Positions 16,154 through 25,121 of a stretch of 64,000 nucleotides of DNA are shown here, piece after piece; the stretch's first letter is position 1; each line of letters begins with the position of its first letter. Made by a program: the position numbers and the translations under genes. The notes under the pieces were generated by a model. It worked only from the letters and a program-made list of their open reading frames with translations, made no database searches and was not told the DNA's origin. Origin of the DNA: Streptomyces tubercidicus (GTDB lineage Bacteria > Actinomycetota > Actinomycetes > Streptomycetales > Streptomycetaceae); the NCBI RefSeq assembly GCF_027497495.1, contig NZ_CP114205.1, positions 744,001 to 808,000 on the forward strand, given 5' to 3'.

Positions 16154-17179
16154 ATGCCGGACGGAATGAACACGCAGCGGCCCCCCTGGGGTTCGATCCT
16201 TGCCATTCTTGGTGCGGCACTGATCTGGAGCACCTCCTTCGCCGTCACCAAAGTGCTGCTCGGCCAGCTTCCGCCCTTGACGATCGGCGCGATCCGGTTC
16301 ACCGCCGCCGCTCTTGTCCTGAGCGTGCTCGTCCGCCTGCAGAGCGGCTGGCGGCCCCCGCCGCGCCGCACCGTGGTGAGGATGCTGTGCGCGGGCTTGC
16401 TCGGTATCACCGCGTACTTCGGCCTGGAGAACGTCGGGGTCGATTTCGCCACCGCGGCCGACGCCGCAGTGATCGTTGCGGCCTTTCCCGTCATCACCTT
16501 GATCACCGAGATTCTGCTGGGTCAGGGAAGAGCCACCGTCAGCCGGATCGCCGGAATGCTGCTGGCCATGGCGGGCGTCTGGCTGATCGTGCGGCAGAGC
16601 GCCGAATCCAGCGCCCCGCACCGACTGCTCGGCGATGTCATCCTGCTGGCGGCCGGCGTGGCCTGGGCCGCGTACAACATCGCGGCCAGCCGATCAGGCA
16701 AGGGCCACAGCCCCCTGACGAACACGTACTACCAAACCCTCGCCGGCGCCTTCGGCTTCCTGGTCCTCTGCCCCCTGGAATGGCGGTCGTGGCGGATGCC
16801 CGATGCGGCAGGAGTGGGGATGCTCGCCTTCCTGGCGATCATGTGCTCGGTCGTGGCGTTCTTCCTCTACAACCACGGCCTGCGCAAAGTCCCTTCCAGT
16901 ACCGCAGTCAACCTGCTCAACCTCGTCCCCGTCTTCGGGCTGATCTCCGCCGCCGCCATCAGCCGGGAACCGGTCGGGTGGATCGAGGTCGTGGGCTGCG
17001 CCGTGGTCATCGCGGCCGTCGTCCTGGGCGCGGGGTACGGCCTCCCCACCCGCAGAGGAAGAAACCGCACCGCCGCCGCGTCCCCGGCCGAGCCACCACA
17101 GGCCGTCCCGGAACCCGCCGCCGCCTCCGCCCCCCGCGCCGCCCGCGAGTCCGCCTACGGGGAGAACTCGGACAGATAG
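16154..17179 (+). CDS. EamA/DMT-family exporter
   Basis: A 341-aa drug/metabolite transporter with ten predicted membrane helices in two EamA repeats. The first repeat starts ILAILGAALIWSTSFAVTKV and the second DVILLAAGVAWAAYNIAAS. The cytoplasmic tail is Pro/Ala rich. The ATG at 16154 has GGGAGG 5-6 nt upstream. EamA proteins often export amino acids, their analogues or other small polar metabolites by proton exchange. It sits 46 nt after the Dabb gene and upstream of amino-acid-type enzymes, suggesting that it exports their product. Confidence 0.88.
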   Translation: MPDGMNTQRPPWGSILAILGAALIWSTSFAVTKVLLGQLPPLTIGAIRFTAAALVLSVLVRLQSGWRPPPRRTVVRMLCAGLLGITAYFGLENVGVDFATAADAAVIVAAFPVITLITEILLGQGRATVSRIAGMLLAMAGVWLIVRQSAESSAPHRLLGDVILLAAGVAWAAYNIAASRSGKGHSPLTNTYYQTLAGAFGFLVLCPLEWRSWRMPDAAGVGMLAFLAIMCSVVAFFLYNHGLRKVPSSTAVNLLNLVPVFGLISAAAISREPVGWIEVVGCAVVIAAVVLGAGYGLPTRRGRNRTAAASPAEPPQAVPEPAAASAPRAARESAYGENSDR

Positions 17180-17277
17180 GGCTTTGCCGGAAGGCTGCAC
17201 CCACCCGGGGTGTGATGTGCAGGCGCGCCATCCCGCCCTACCGATATTCACGGAACGCGAGAAAAGCAAGGAACCGC

Positions 17278-17700
17278 ATGAAACGAGATCTCACTTCCAG
17301 CAAGTGCGTCATTGTCGTCAACGGCGAACTGCCGACCGGCCTGATCCTCAATGCCGCCTCGGTCGCCTCTCTCACGCTGGGACAGCAGGTACCCGAATTG
17401 ATCGGGACCGATGTCAAGGACGCCGACGGTGACGTACATCTGGGCATCACCTTCATTCCGGTGCCGATCCTCAAGTCCACTGCCGAGGACATCGCCCGGA
17501 TCCGCCGCGAGGCCGCCGCTGATCCGGAGGCCGTCGTCGTCGGATTCAGTGACCTGGCTCAATCCTGTCGTACCTACGACGAATACGGCGAGCGCATGGC
17601 GACGACGTCGGCCGAGGAACTCACCTATGCCTCGGTGGGAATCTTCGGCACCAAGAAAATGGTCAACCGGCTCACCGGAAGCCTCCCCCTGATGCGCTGA
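17278..17700 (+). CDS. DUF2000 family protein
   Basis: A 140-aa protein beginning MKRDLTSSKCVIVVNGELPT and containing GLILNAASVASLTLGQQVPE, then DVHLGITFIPVPILKS. It ends ASVGIFGTKKMVNRLTGSLP. This is the DUF2000 fold (related to peptidyl-tRNA hydrolase II-like proteins). No reaction is established for the family. AAGGA lies 7 nt before the ATG. It follows the EamA gene after 98 nt. Confidence 0.8.
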   Translation: MKRDLTSSKCVIVVNGELPTGLILNAASVASLTLGQQVPELIGTDVKDADGDVHLGITFIPVPILKSTAEDIARIRREAAADPEAVVVGFSDLAQSCRTYDEYGERMATTSAEELTYASVGIFGTKKMVNRLTGSLPLMR

Positions 17701-18149
17701 TCCTCCCCGTGTCGCGCGCTACGCCACACGAACCCTGATCGGTCTGCTTTCTGACCGGCGTTCCCCGGAAAACCTCCCCGGTGGTCTCCACGAACGCCCG
17801 CCGCTCCGGAGGCCGTCACGGTGTCCACCGCTCCGTGACGGCCGGCACGCGGGAAGGTGCCCCAGGCATTCCCCACCCGGACAATGGCGCCCGGGACTTC
17901 CCGCGGTCTTCGGCAGGGCAGCAGGCGAACCGGGAACGGCGGGACAGCGGTGTCCCCGCCGCCCTGGACGTCTGCCCCGCCGCCCCTCGCAGGAACGACA
18001 TCAACGCACTCCCTTCTGCCGAGTGCGATAACCGCCCTGCCCGCGACTTCGCGGCATTCCTTTTCCCTCGCCCCACCTCTCCCCTCCCCTTTCCCCTGCA
18101 GCACGGCCGTGCCGTGTCGCACGAGCATGCCCTCACAGGAGTACCTGTC
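17701..18149. other. 449-nt gap without a supported gene
   Basis: The frame of the downstream ligase stays open through this gap, but its translation (Arg/Pro-rich, with no conserved look) does not resemble any N-terminal domain of that family. I see no strong terminator, so the genes either side could be separate transcripts or one long one. Confidence 0.4.
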
Positions 18150-19574
18150 GTGTTCACCATTTTCGACGACGAGACCGATGCGTTCGCCCGCAAGACCCTC
18201 CGCGACCACCGTCGTTTCGACGCGGGCGAATGGACCCCCGAGGAACTGCGTGCCCATCAGCTGGAGCAGCTCCGCACCACCCTGCGCTACGTCACCAAGA
18301 ACTCGCCCTTCTACGCCCAGCACTTGACCGGCCTGGACGAGTCCTCCCTTGAGGCTCTCTCGTGGGAGTCCGTCACCGATCTCCCGTTCACCACCAAGGA
18401 CGACCTGCGCACCCAGCTGCACGCCATGCTGTCGCAGCCGCTCGACCGGGCCTGGGTGTTCTACGAGACCACCGGCACCACGGGCCGCTCCACCCCCTGC
18501 CCCCGGGACAACACCGACAGCATCGTCAACAACACGGCGCTGACGGTCTGCTACGACCACGTCTTCCGGGCCCACGGCAGCGGGCACATGGTGGGTGTCA
18601 TGGGCCCCAACGAGCTTCATTCGACCGGTGACACCTTCGGGGACATCAGCCGCAACCTCGGACACGCCCACGCCAAGATGTGGCCCCACTCCCCGGTGGT
18701 CGGCTTCACCCGGGCCCTGGAGGTGCTGAGGGAAATCGAGGTCACCGCGGTCTTCTGCGCCCCCAACGTCGCGCTGTCCCTGGCCAAGCAGGCTGCCGCC
18801 GCCGGCCTTGACCCCCGTCGCGACTTCGGCATCCGCTTCTTCATGCTCACCGGCGAACTGGCCACCCCCGGCCTGCTGGACATGATCGGCCGCGCATGGG
18901 GAGCGACGGCCTACAACTGCTTGTACGCCTCCCAGGAGGCATCCATCCTCGGGGCCGTGCACGGCGACGGACGCCTCCGGACGGTGCCGCTGAACGTCCT
19001 GTACGAGGTCATCGACCCCGTCACCACCCAGCCGGCGCCCGCGGACGCGCACGGACGCCGTGAGGGCGAACTGGTCATCACCCACCTCTACCAGGGCAGC
19101 AAGCCACTGGTCCGCTACCGGACCGGCGATCTGGTCGCCCTGGAACCGGCCGCCGGAGCCGGCTACCCCTCGGAATACCTGCTGCCGCTGGGCCGCGTCC
19201 GCGATGTGATCGACCTCAACGGAAACCGGGTCACCGCCTACGACTTGGAGGACTCACTGCTGCCGCGCGCCGAGGGCGTCCTGGACTACCAGCTGGTGAT
19301 CGACCGGACCGATGACGGCACCGACACCCTCGCCATCCAGTTGCACACGGCCGAGGGCATCACCCTCACCGACGACCGCACCGAGGCGCTGAAGCGGCTG
19401 GCCCAGGAACGCTGGGGCTGCCCCTTCACCGTCTCCTACGGAGAGCTGGGCGGCATCACGACCACCGGCGCCATGGTGAGCTGGAAGGCGGCCCGGGTTC
19501 ACGACCGCCGCTCCTCGCTCGACTCCGAGCGGCAGATCGCCCTCGGCATGGCCGGCGGGAGGTCGGGCCAGTGA
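18150..19574 (+). CDS. PaaK/CapK-type AMP-forming ligase
   Basis: A 474-aa adenylate-forming enzyme of the phenylacetate-CoA ligase/CapK branch. The ATP loop is YETTGTTGRSTPCPRD. The middle region reads NCLYASQEASILGAVHGDG, and the C-terminal part has VRYRTGDLVALEP and LPLGRVRDVIDLNGNRV. It activates a carboxylic acid as an acyl-adenylate for CoA, amine or carrier transfer; the acid is unknown but aromatic or cyclic acids are typical. The GTG start at 18150 follows AGGAG by 8 nt. Its stop overlaps the next gene's start (GTGA), so it is co-translated with an aminotransferase. Confidence 0.8.
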   Translation: MFTIFDDETDAFARKTLRDHRRFDAGEWTPEELRAHQLEQLRTTLRYVTKNSPFYAQHLTGLDESSLEALSWESVTDLPFTTKDDLRTQLHAMLSQPLDRAWVFYETTGTTGRSTPCPRDNTDSIVNNTALTVCYDHVFRAHGSGHMVGVMGPNELHSTGDTFGDISRNLGHAHAKMWPHSPVVGFTRALEVLREIEVTAVFCAPNVALSLAKQAAAAGLDPRRDFGIRFFMLTGELATPGLLDMIGRAWGATAYNCLYASQEASILGAVHGDGRLRTVPLNVLYEVIDPVTTQPAPADAHGRREGELVITHLYQGSKPLVRYRTGDLVALEPAAGAGYPSEYLLPLGRVRDVIDLNGNRVTAYDLEDSLLPRAEGVLDYQLVIDRTDDGTDTLAIQLHTAEGITLTDDRTEALKRLAQERWGCPFTVSYGELGGITTTGAMVSWKAARVHDRRSSLDSERQIALGMAGGRSGQ

Positions 19575-20707
19575 CCACGGCGTCCCCCACTCCGCCGGAC
19601 GGCGCCCGCACGCCCGCGGACGGCGGCACCGCGCCCGCACCGGAGGCCCCCGCCCCCACGCCCGCCCCGCCCAAGTCCCCCTGGATCTTCCATCAGGGCG
19701 AGTTCATCCGCGCCGGCGACCTGTACATGGGCCCCGGCCTCCAGGGCCTGCACTACGGCACCGGGGTGTTCGAGGGCATCCGTTCCTACGCCGTGCCCGA
19801 CCCCGGCACGCCGTCCGCTCCGCGCTCCGGCGGCCCGGAAACCTCCGGACCGGACGACGACCGCGACGCACGAGCCGCTGCCGGCACCTACCTCTTCCAG
19901 GCCGCGGAACACTATGCGCGACTGCACCGTTCGTGCCGCCTCATGCGTCTGGACCTTCCCCACTCCGTATCGGAACTCGTCGACATCACCGCCGAGTTGC
20001 TGCGTCGAAACGAGCTGAACGGCCACGCCTACATCAGGCCCGTCGTGCACAAACTCGCGCTGCGGCCCGGCACGCCGTTCGGAGTGCGGCTCAGCGGTGT
20101 CTCGACGGCGCTGACCATCATGGCGATGCCGATGGGCGCCTATGTCTCCCGCGACGGGATCAGCTGCGGGGTGTCCTCGTGGCGGCGGATTCCGGACAGC
20201 TCGCTCCCCGTGAACGCCAAGGTGACCGGCGGCTACGCCAACAACGCACTGGCCGTGGACGAGGCTTCGGCCGCGGGCTACGACGACGCCATCATGCTGA
20301 ACCAGCGTGGTGAGGTGGCCGAGGCGAGCACCGCGAACATTTTCGTGGTCCGCGACGGCCAGGTCGCCACCCCGCATCTCGGCGCCGACATCCTCCCCGG
20401 CCTCACCCGCGCCGCCGTCATCGACCTGCTGGCGTCCGAGGGCGGGCCGCGGACCGCCGAACGGACCGTGCTGCGCTCCGAACTGCACATGGCGGACGAG
20501 GTGTTCCTCACCGGGACGGGGTGCCAGGTCGTGCCGGTGGTCACCATCGACGGCCGCCCGGTCGGTGACGGCGTCCCCGGCCCGGTGACCCGGCTCGTCC
20601 AGGAGCTCCACCACCGAGCGACGTCGGGGCAGCTGCCGGCCTACCGCCACCTCAACCATCCGGTCGTCTTCCGCTCCGACCGGGCGGGCACCGGCACACG
20701 CCCGTGA
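19571..20707 (+). CDS. Class IV (BCAT-like) PLP aminotransferase
   Basis: A 378-aa fold-type IV aminotransferase. After a 35-residue Ala/Pro-rich N-terminus come FIRAGDLYMGPGLQGLHYGT and GVFEGIRSY. The PLP lysine region is LPVNAKVTGGYANNALAVDE, and the cofactor phosphate region is GEVAEASTANIFVVRDG. A nonconserved Ser/Asp-rich insertion lies at about 78-110. It transfers amino groups between a 2-oxo acid and glutamate; the BCAT type handles branched, aromatic or cyclic oxo-acids. The GTG start overlaps the ligase stop. Placed beside a BacA-like protein, it may aminate a prephenate-derived oxo-acid (inference). Confidence 0.85.
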   Translation: MTTASPTPPDGARTPADGGTAPAPEAPAPTPAPPKSPWIFHQGEFIRAGDLYMGPGLQGLHYGTGVFEGIRSYAVPDPGTPSAPRSGGPETSGPDDDRDARAAAGTYLFQAAEHYARLHRSCRLMRLDLPHSVSELVDITAELLRRNELNGHAYIRPVVHKLALRPGTPFGVRLSGVSTALTIMAMPMGAYVSRDGISCGVSSWRRIPDSSLPVNAKVTGGYANNALAVDEASAAGYDDAIMLNQRGEVAEASTANIFVVRDGQVATPHLGADILPGLTRAAVIDLLASEGGPRTAERTVLRSELHMADEVFLTGTGCQVVPVVTIDGRPVGDGVPGPVTRLVQELHHRATSGQLPAYRHLNHPVVFRSDRAGTGTRP

Positions 20708-20783
20708 CCCGGCAGAGCCCACCCGCACCCCGCTTTCCGATGCCTGCATCCACACCCTTCACCTCACCGTTTCAGGGGGACCC

Positions 20784-21479
20784 ATGTCTTCAACGATCGC
20801 CGAAGCACCTCACGGCATTACCGACACCGCTCTCTCCCGGCTCGCCCGCACCGGCGCCCTGACCATCGCCTCCCTGGGCCCGGCCGGCACCAGCAGCGAA
20901 CAGGCCTCGCGGTACCTGGCGGGCCATCTGCTCTCCCACGGCCACGAATCGGCCCGGGTGCGGCTGTGCGGCCGCTATGAGGAGGCCGGTGACCTGCTGT
21001 CCTCGGGCAAGGCCGACCTCGCGGTGGTCGCCAACGCGTATGCGCACATCGACCGCTTCTATATGAACCCGCAGTTCCGGCTGGCGGCCGTCTTCGTCAA
21101 GGACACCCCGTTCTACGGCATAGCCCGCGCCGCGCGGACGCCCGACGCCGCGCCCGAACCCGTTGCCGGCCCGCCGGGGAAGACTCCGGTACGGATCGCC
21201 ACCCACCCCGCCCCGCGCTTCCTGGTGGAGGAACTGCTGCCCGACTCCTACGAGGTGAGCGAGCTGATGCTGGTGGACTCCACCAGTGCCGCGGCGGCCG
21301 CGGTGGCTTCCGGGGAGGTCCCGCTCGCGCTGACCACCGCGCCCGCGGCCCGGCTGCACAACCTCGACTTCGTCTCGCCGACCCGCCCGATCCGGATGGT
21401 CTGGTCCGCCTTCACCCGCGCCGACCTGCTGACCGGCCCGGCCGCGACCATCGGCCGGCCTGTCGGCCGCGGGTGGTGA
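20784..21479 (+). CDS. BacA-like prephenate decarboxylase/dehydratase homologue
   Basis: A 231-aa protein resembling the non-aromatising prephenate decarboxylases (BacA of bacilysin, AerD, SalX) more than PheA. It has SLGPAGTSSEQASRYLAGH, where PheA usually has GTFSE, then VVANAYAHIDRFYMNPQFRL and VKDTPFYGIARA. The second lobe ends VDSTSAAAAAVASGEVPLAL. It lacks the ACT regulatory domain of PheA. The comparison is from memory and the activity is unproven: it could be a prephenate decarboxylase, a dehydratase, or a related ligand-binding protein. A 76-nt gap follows the aminotransferase, and the next gene overlaps by GTGA. Confidence 0.7.
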   Translation: MSSTIAEAPHGITDTALSRLARTGALTIASLGPAGTSSEQASRYLAGHLLSHGHESARVRLCGRYEEAGDLLSSGKADLAVVANAYAHIDRFYMNPQFRLAAVFVKDTPFYGIARAARTPDAAPEPVAGPPGKTPVRIATHPAPRFLVEELLPDSYEVSELMLVDSTSAAAAAVASGEVPLALTTAPAARLHNLDFVSPTRPIRMVWSAFTRADLLTGPAATIGRPVGRGW

Positions 21480-22489
21480 GCCCGATGCGCAGCGAAGTGC
21501 CCGAGCTGCTGTCCGAACAACAGGTCCGGGACCATCTCCCGCCGTCCACCGCGATCTCCGCCATGCGGGAGATCATGACCGCCGTCTCGGCGGGCGAGGT
21601 CATCCAGCCCGTACGGACCGTGCTGCGCGGGGCCCCCGCCCCGGGAGCCCCGACCGGCGCACCGGCTGCCCTCTTCGGCTCCATGCCCGCCCAGATCCCC
21701 GTCGCCGGGGAGCGCTGGTTCGGCATCAAGTCCGTCGTCGTGAACAAGGAGAACCCACGCCGCGGCCTGCCGTCGCACGTGGGCACGGTCACGGTGTTCT
21801 CCCCCGACACCGGGCTGCCCCTGGCCGTCCTTCCCGCGAGCGTCCTCACCGAACTGCGCACGGCAGCGGTCTCCGCCGTCGCCACCGACGCCCTGGCCGC
21901 CCCCGACGCCCGCGTCCTCGCCGTCCTCGGCGCGGGCGACCAGGCCTACGCGCACCTGGCCCCGCAGCTGGCGGTCCGGCCCTTCGAACGGATCACGGTG
22001 TGGAACCGCACCCCCGAGAAGGCCGCCGCGCTCGCACACTGGGCCCGGACCACCCTCGGGGTCGAGGCCGTCCCGTGCGCCTCGCTCCACGAAGCCACAC
22101 GTGGGGCGCAGGTCATCTGCACCACCACCGCTTCCTCCAGGCCCTTCCTGGAACCGGCCGCGGTGGACGAAGGTACCCATATCAATGCGGTGGGCGCCTG
22201 TCAGCCGGGGGCGCGCGAGCTGGCATCCGAGCTGGTCGCCGCCTCTGCCGTCTTCCTGGACGAGCACGCGGCAGCCATGGCCGAGGCGTCCGAACTGCTC
22301 GAACCCGGCAAGGAGGGCCTGCTCGACCCCGCCCGCCATCCCCGCGGCGAACTCGGTGCAGTACTGGGCGGCACGGTGCCCGGCCGCACCGGCGGCGACG
22401 AGATCACCGCCTACCTGTCGTTGGGCCTGGCCGCACAGGACGTGGCGGCAGCGGTGGCCGTCGTACGGAGCGCGCTGGCCGGGAGGTAG
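21476..22489 (+). CDS. Ornithine cyclodeaminase/ketimine reductase homologue
   Basis: A 337-aa member of the ornithine cyclodeaminase/mu-crystallin family. The N-terminal substrate domain has ELLSEQQVRDHLPPSTAISA and the lysine region WFGIKSVVVNKENPRRGL. The NAD(P) Rossmann fold is VLAVLGAGDQAYAHL, then VWNRTPEKAAAL, ICTTTASSRPFL and THINAVGAC. Family reactions are deaminating cyclisation, reduction of cyclic imines, or alanine/opine dehydrogenation. The start is taken as GTG at 21476 (GTGA overlap); ATG at 21485 is an alternative. It is last in the set and probably reduces or cyclises an amino or imino intermediate. Confidence 0.85.
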   Translation: MSPMRSEVPELLSEQQVRDHLPPSTAISAMREIMTAVSAGEVIQPVRTVLRGAPAPGAPTGAPAALFGSMPAQIPVAGERWFGIKSVVVNKENPRRGLPSHVGTVTVFSPDTGLPLAVLPASVLTELRTAAVSAVATDALAAPDARVLAVLGAGDQAYAHLAPQLAVRPFERITVWNRTPEKAAALAHWARTTLGVEAVPCASLHEATRGAQVICTTTASSRPFLEPAAVDEGTHINAVGACQPGARELASELVAASAVFLDEHAAAMAEASELLEPGKEGLLDPARHPRGELGAVLGGTVPGRTGGDEITAYLSLGLAAQDVAAAVAVVRSALAGR

Positions 22490-22522
22490 CACTCCCGGGC
22501 TCCGTGATCGCCCGCTGTGCAT

Positions 22523-22565
22523 CCGGTGCGCTGCCCCTCTCTCACGAGGTGGGGCGGCGCACCGG
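22523..22565. terminator. Bidirectional terminator between convergent genes
   Basis: A 15-bp stem (22523-22537 with 22551-22565, one non-Watson-Crick pair) encloses a 13-nt loop. It lies between the stops of the ketimine-reductase-like gene and the convergent AraC gene, so it can end both transcripts. Confidence 0.65.
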
Positions 22566-22619
22566 TTGCGCGGGAGGCCGGAGGCGACGCGACGTACCCG
22601 ACCCGGATCCCGCTGCGCT

Positions 22620-23555
22620 TCAGGCCGGTTTGAGCGCCTGGCGGTAAGCCCCCGGGGTGGTGTCGAACGCGCGGCGGAAGGCCAGGTGGAAGCCGACGTT
22701 GCTCTGGTAGCCGACCCGGGCCGGGATGTCGCACAGGGCCACCGATCCGTCCGAGAGCAACGCGCGGGCCTCCTGGAGTCGACGTGCCGTCAGATGACGG
22801 GCGGGCGAATCGCCGACGAGTGCCCGGAAGGTCTCGGAGAACACGGAGCGCGACATGCCCGCCTCGCGGGCCAGGGTCTCGACCGTCCAGGGGCGGGCGT
22901 AGTCCCGGTAGATCGCCACCAGGGACGCGCTGATGCCGGGGTGGCGCAGGGCCTGGAGAGCGGGGGAGAGTTCCGTGAGCCGTTCCAGGGCGGTGCGCAG
23001 GGCCAGGACGAAGACCATTTCGAAGGCGCGCAGGACGACCAGTCCTGAGCCGGGGGACGTGCGCGCGATCTCCGAGTCGAGGGACCGCAGGGTGCCGTGC
23101 AGCAGCGGTTCCTCGGTGAGCACGTCCCGGCGCAGCACGATCACCCGGGGCAGGGCCCGGTAGAGCGCCGGCTCGGCCGTTCCGTCGTAGTGCAGGCTCG
23201 CGCAGAGCATTTCGGTGTCGGACGGTTCGCCGCCGATCGTCACCACGTCCGAGGAACCGGGTGTGCGTTCCGGCAGTACGGATGTCAACGGCCGGGCCGA
23301 CACCGCGTCCGGACGGTTGGCGAAGGTGTGCGCGGTGCCGTAGGGGAAGACCGCGAGATCGCCCGCACCCAGGCGGATGGGCGGCGAGCCGTCGCGGAAG
23401 TCGACAAAGCACTCGCTGCTCAGCATGTAGTGCAGCACCGCGCAGGAGTCGTCCTCCCCCTGGACGCCCCATTCGCCGCCGGCCTGCCACCGGCTGTAGA
23501 AGATGTCGCTGAGCCGCAGAGGCCGCAGCAGCTCACTCAGCACATCATCAGGCAC
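22620..23555 (-). CDS. AraC-family regulator with cupin domain
   Basis: A 311-aa transcription factor. The N-terminal half is a cupin-6 type sensor domain (LHYMLSSECFVDFRDGSPPI, LGAGDLAVFPYGTAHTF). The C-terminal hundred residues are the double helix-turn-helix of AraC/XylS proteins (WTVETLAREAGMSRSVFSET, FRALVGDSPARHLTARRLQ, then DIPARVGYQSNVGFHLAFRR). It is divergent from the MFS relic and NmrA-like gene, its likely targets. AraC proteins of this cupin-6 class commonly sit next to such oxidoreductase genes. The ATG is at 23555. Confidence 0.9.
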   Translation of the reverse strand: MPDDVLSELLRPLRLSDIFYSRWQAGGEWGVQGEDDSCAVLHYMLSSECFVDFRDGSPPIRLGAGDLAVFPYGTAHTFANRPDAVSARPLTSVLPERTPGSSDVVTIGGEPSDTEMLCASLHYDGTAEPALYRALPRVIVLRRDVLTEEPLLHGTLRSLDSEIARTSPGSGLVVLRAFEMVFVLALRTALERLTELSPALQALRHPGISASLVAIYRDYARPWTVETLAREAGMSRSVFSETFRALVGDSPARHLTARRLQEARALLSDGSVALCDIPARVGYQSNVGFHLAFRRAFDTTPGAYRQALKPA

Positions 23556-23625
23556 GGACGATCCTTAAACCAGAACGGTCATTCGTTCATTGATCGTAGC
23601 CCCCAACGTATCGGACAGTTGTGCC

Positions 23626-23659
23626 GAGCTGTCCCAGGAGTTGCTGTACGGGACAGCTC
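23626..23659. repeat. 10-bp perfect inverted repeat, 14-nt spacer
   Basis: GAGCTGTCCC (23626-23635) is matched by GGGACAGCTC (23650-23659). It lies about 70 bp upstream of the AraC start and just before the surviving part of the MFS relic. It may be an operator, an old terminator or a deletion joint. Confidence 0.55.
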
Positions 23660-23685
23660 AGAGGTCCAAACAGGGGGACTCGTCG

Positions 23686-23964
23686 ATGGGACCACAGATG
23701 GGGCTCGCCTCCGGACTGGTCAACACCAGCCAGCAGTTCGGCTCCGTGGTCGGCCTGTCCCTGCTGTCCGGTGTGGCGGCCGCCCGTACCGAAGTGGCCT
23801 CCGGGTCGCGTGACGTCGCACTGACCGAGGGGTTCAGCGCCGCGTTCCTGGCCGGCGCCGCCCTCGCTCTGGTGGCGGCCCTGCTCACGCTGCGGCTGGC
23901 CGTACCGGCCGCGCCCGCCCCCGCGGAGGGGCCGGGTGACGCCCGATGCCGCGCGGATGAGTAA
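23686..23964 (+). pseudogene. MFS transporter C-terminal relic
   Basis: Only the last two to three helices of a DHA2-type MFS transporter remain: MGLASGLVNTSQQFGSVVGL, then a short loop, then FSAAFLAGAALALVAALLTL and an Ala/Pro tail. The MGLASGLVNTSQQ segment is the usual start of helix 13 in these drug exporters. An ATG at 23686 or 23590 could be used, but a 90-120 aa fragment cannot form a transporter. It ends 24 nt before the NmrA-like gene, so the original order was probably regulator, exporter, oxidoreductase. Confidence 0.75.
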
Positions 23965-23988
23965 AGAACGCAGAGAGGCAGACGACAC

Positions 23989-24906
23989 ATGAGTGAGGAC
24001 CAGCCGAAGCGGTACCTGGTCACCGGGGCCAACGGCTTCCAGGGCGGGGCCGTTGCCCGGCTGCTCTCCGGGCGCGGGCACGAGGTGCGTGGCCTGGTAC
24101 GCGACACCGACCGGCCGGCCGACGACGAAGGGCGCGCCTGGACCCCGGTCCGGGGCGACCTCGGCAGCGCCGAGGACCTGCGCCGCGCCTTCGAGAGCGT
24201 CACGCACGCGGTGGTGACCCTGCCGCTCGTCTACGAAGCGGACAGCGTGCTCGCCTATGCACGCAACATCGCCGAGGCCGCCCGCGAGGCCGGGGTGAGC
24301 CGCCTGGTCTACAACGTCAACACACCGCTGCCGGAGGGGCGTACCGGCCGTGCGGGCTTCGAGACCCGGCGCCTCGCCGAGCAGGTGCTCTTCGACAGCG
24401 GGCTGCCCACGGTGTCGGTCCGGCCTCCCGTCTACCTCGACAACCTCTTCAGCCCGTGGAACGGCCCGGCGCTCGTCAACGACGGTGTTCTGGCCTACCC
24501 GTTGCCCGTCGGACAGCGGGTGGCCTGGATGTCGCACGCGGACCTGGCACAGGTGCTCGCCGCGGCGACGGAAGCCGAAGGGGTCGTGGGCCGGGCGGTG
24601 GACGTCGGCGGCGCCGACGTACTGACCGGCACCGAGCTGGCAGCGGCGTTCGCCAACGCGCTGGGACGCGAGGTCCGCTACCTCCCGCTCGGCGTCGAAG
24701 ACTTCGAGGCCGGTCTCGGCCAGTTGCTCGGCGCGGAGTCGGCCGCGGGCGTGGCCGGTATCTACCATCACGTCGCGGCCGGCGACCAGGATCTGCTGGC
24801 AGCCGAACCCGCGACGACGGAGCGCGTCTTCGGCGTACAACTGACGTCCACGGTCGAATGGATCAAGACGCAGAACTGGGACATCTGGTCGGGCCGCACG
24901 GCCTGA
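23989..24906 (+). CDS. NmrA-like NAD(P)-binding protein
   Basis: A 305-aa atypical short-chain dehydrogenase. It has the N-terminal dinucleotide motif YLVTGANGFQGGAVARLL, then RGHEVRGLVRDTDRPA, and a VVTLPLVYEADSV strand. The later part PTVSVRPPVYLDNLFSPW is characteristic of NmrA-like proteins. The SDR catalytic YxxxK is not evident, in keeping with NmrA relatives that act as redox sensors or quinone reductases. An AGAGAGGC ribosome site precedes the ATG. It is probably controlled by the divergent AraC regulator. Confidence 0.85.
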   Translation: MSEDQPKRYLVTGANGFQGGAVARLLSGRGHEVRGLVRDTDRPADDEGRAWTPVRGDLGSAEDLRRAFESVTHAVVTLPLVYEADSVLAYARNIAEAAREAGVSRLVYNVNTPLPEGRTGRAGFETRRLAEQVLFDSGLPTVSVRPPVYLDNLFSPWNGPALVNDGVLAYPLPVGQRVAWMSHADLAQVLAAATEAEGVVGRAVDVGGADVLTGTELAAAFANALGREVRYLPLGVEDFEAGLGQLLGAESAAGVAGIYHHVAAGDQDLLAAEPATTERVFGVQLTSTVEWIKTQNWDIWSGRTA

Positions 24907-25121
24907 CACGCGTCCGGCGGGCAGGCAGGCACCGGGAGCGTCCTGAAGGTCTTGAATCGCGCCACGTTTACCCCTCTTCGAATCATGTGAATCACGGGGG
25001 ATGAATCATGATGAACTTCGGTGGCTCCGCGCTGCCTTGGACAGGCGACTCACGACCGCGGGGCGCACCGGTAGCCGTGGTGCGCCCGCCGGGGATCACC
25101 GGACAGCCCTCAAGGAACAAG

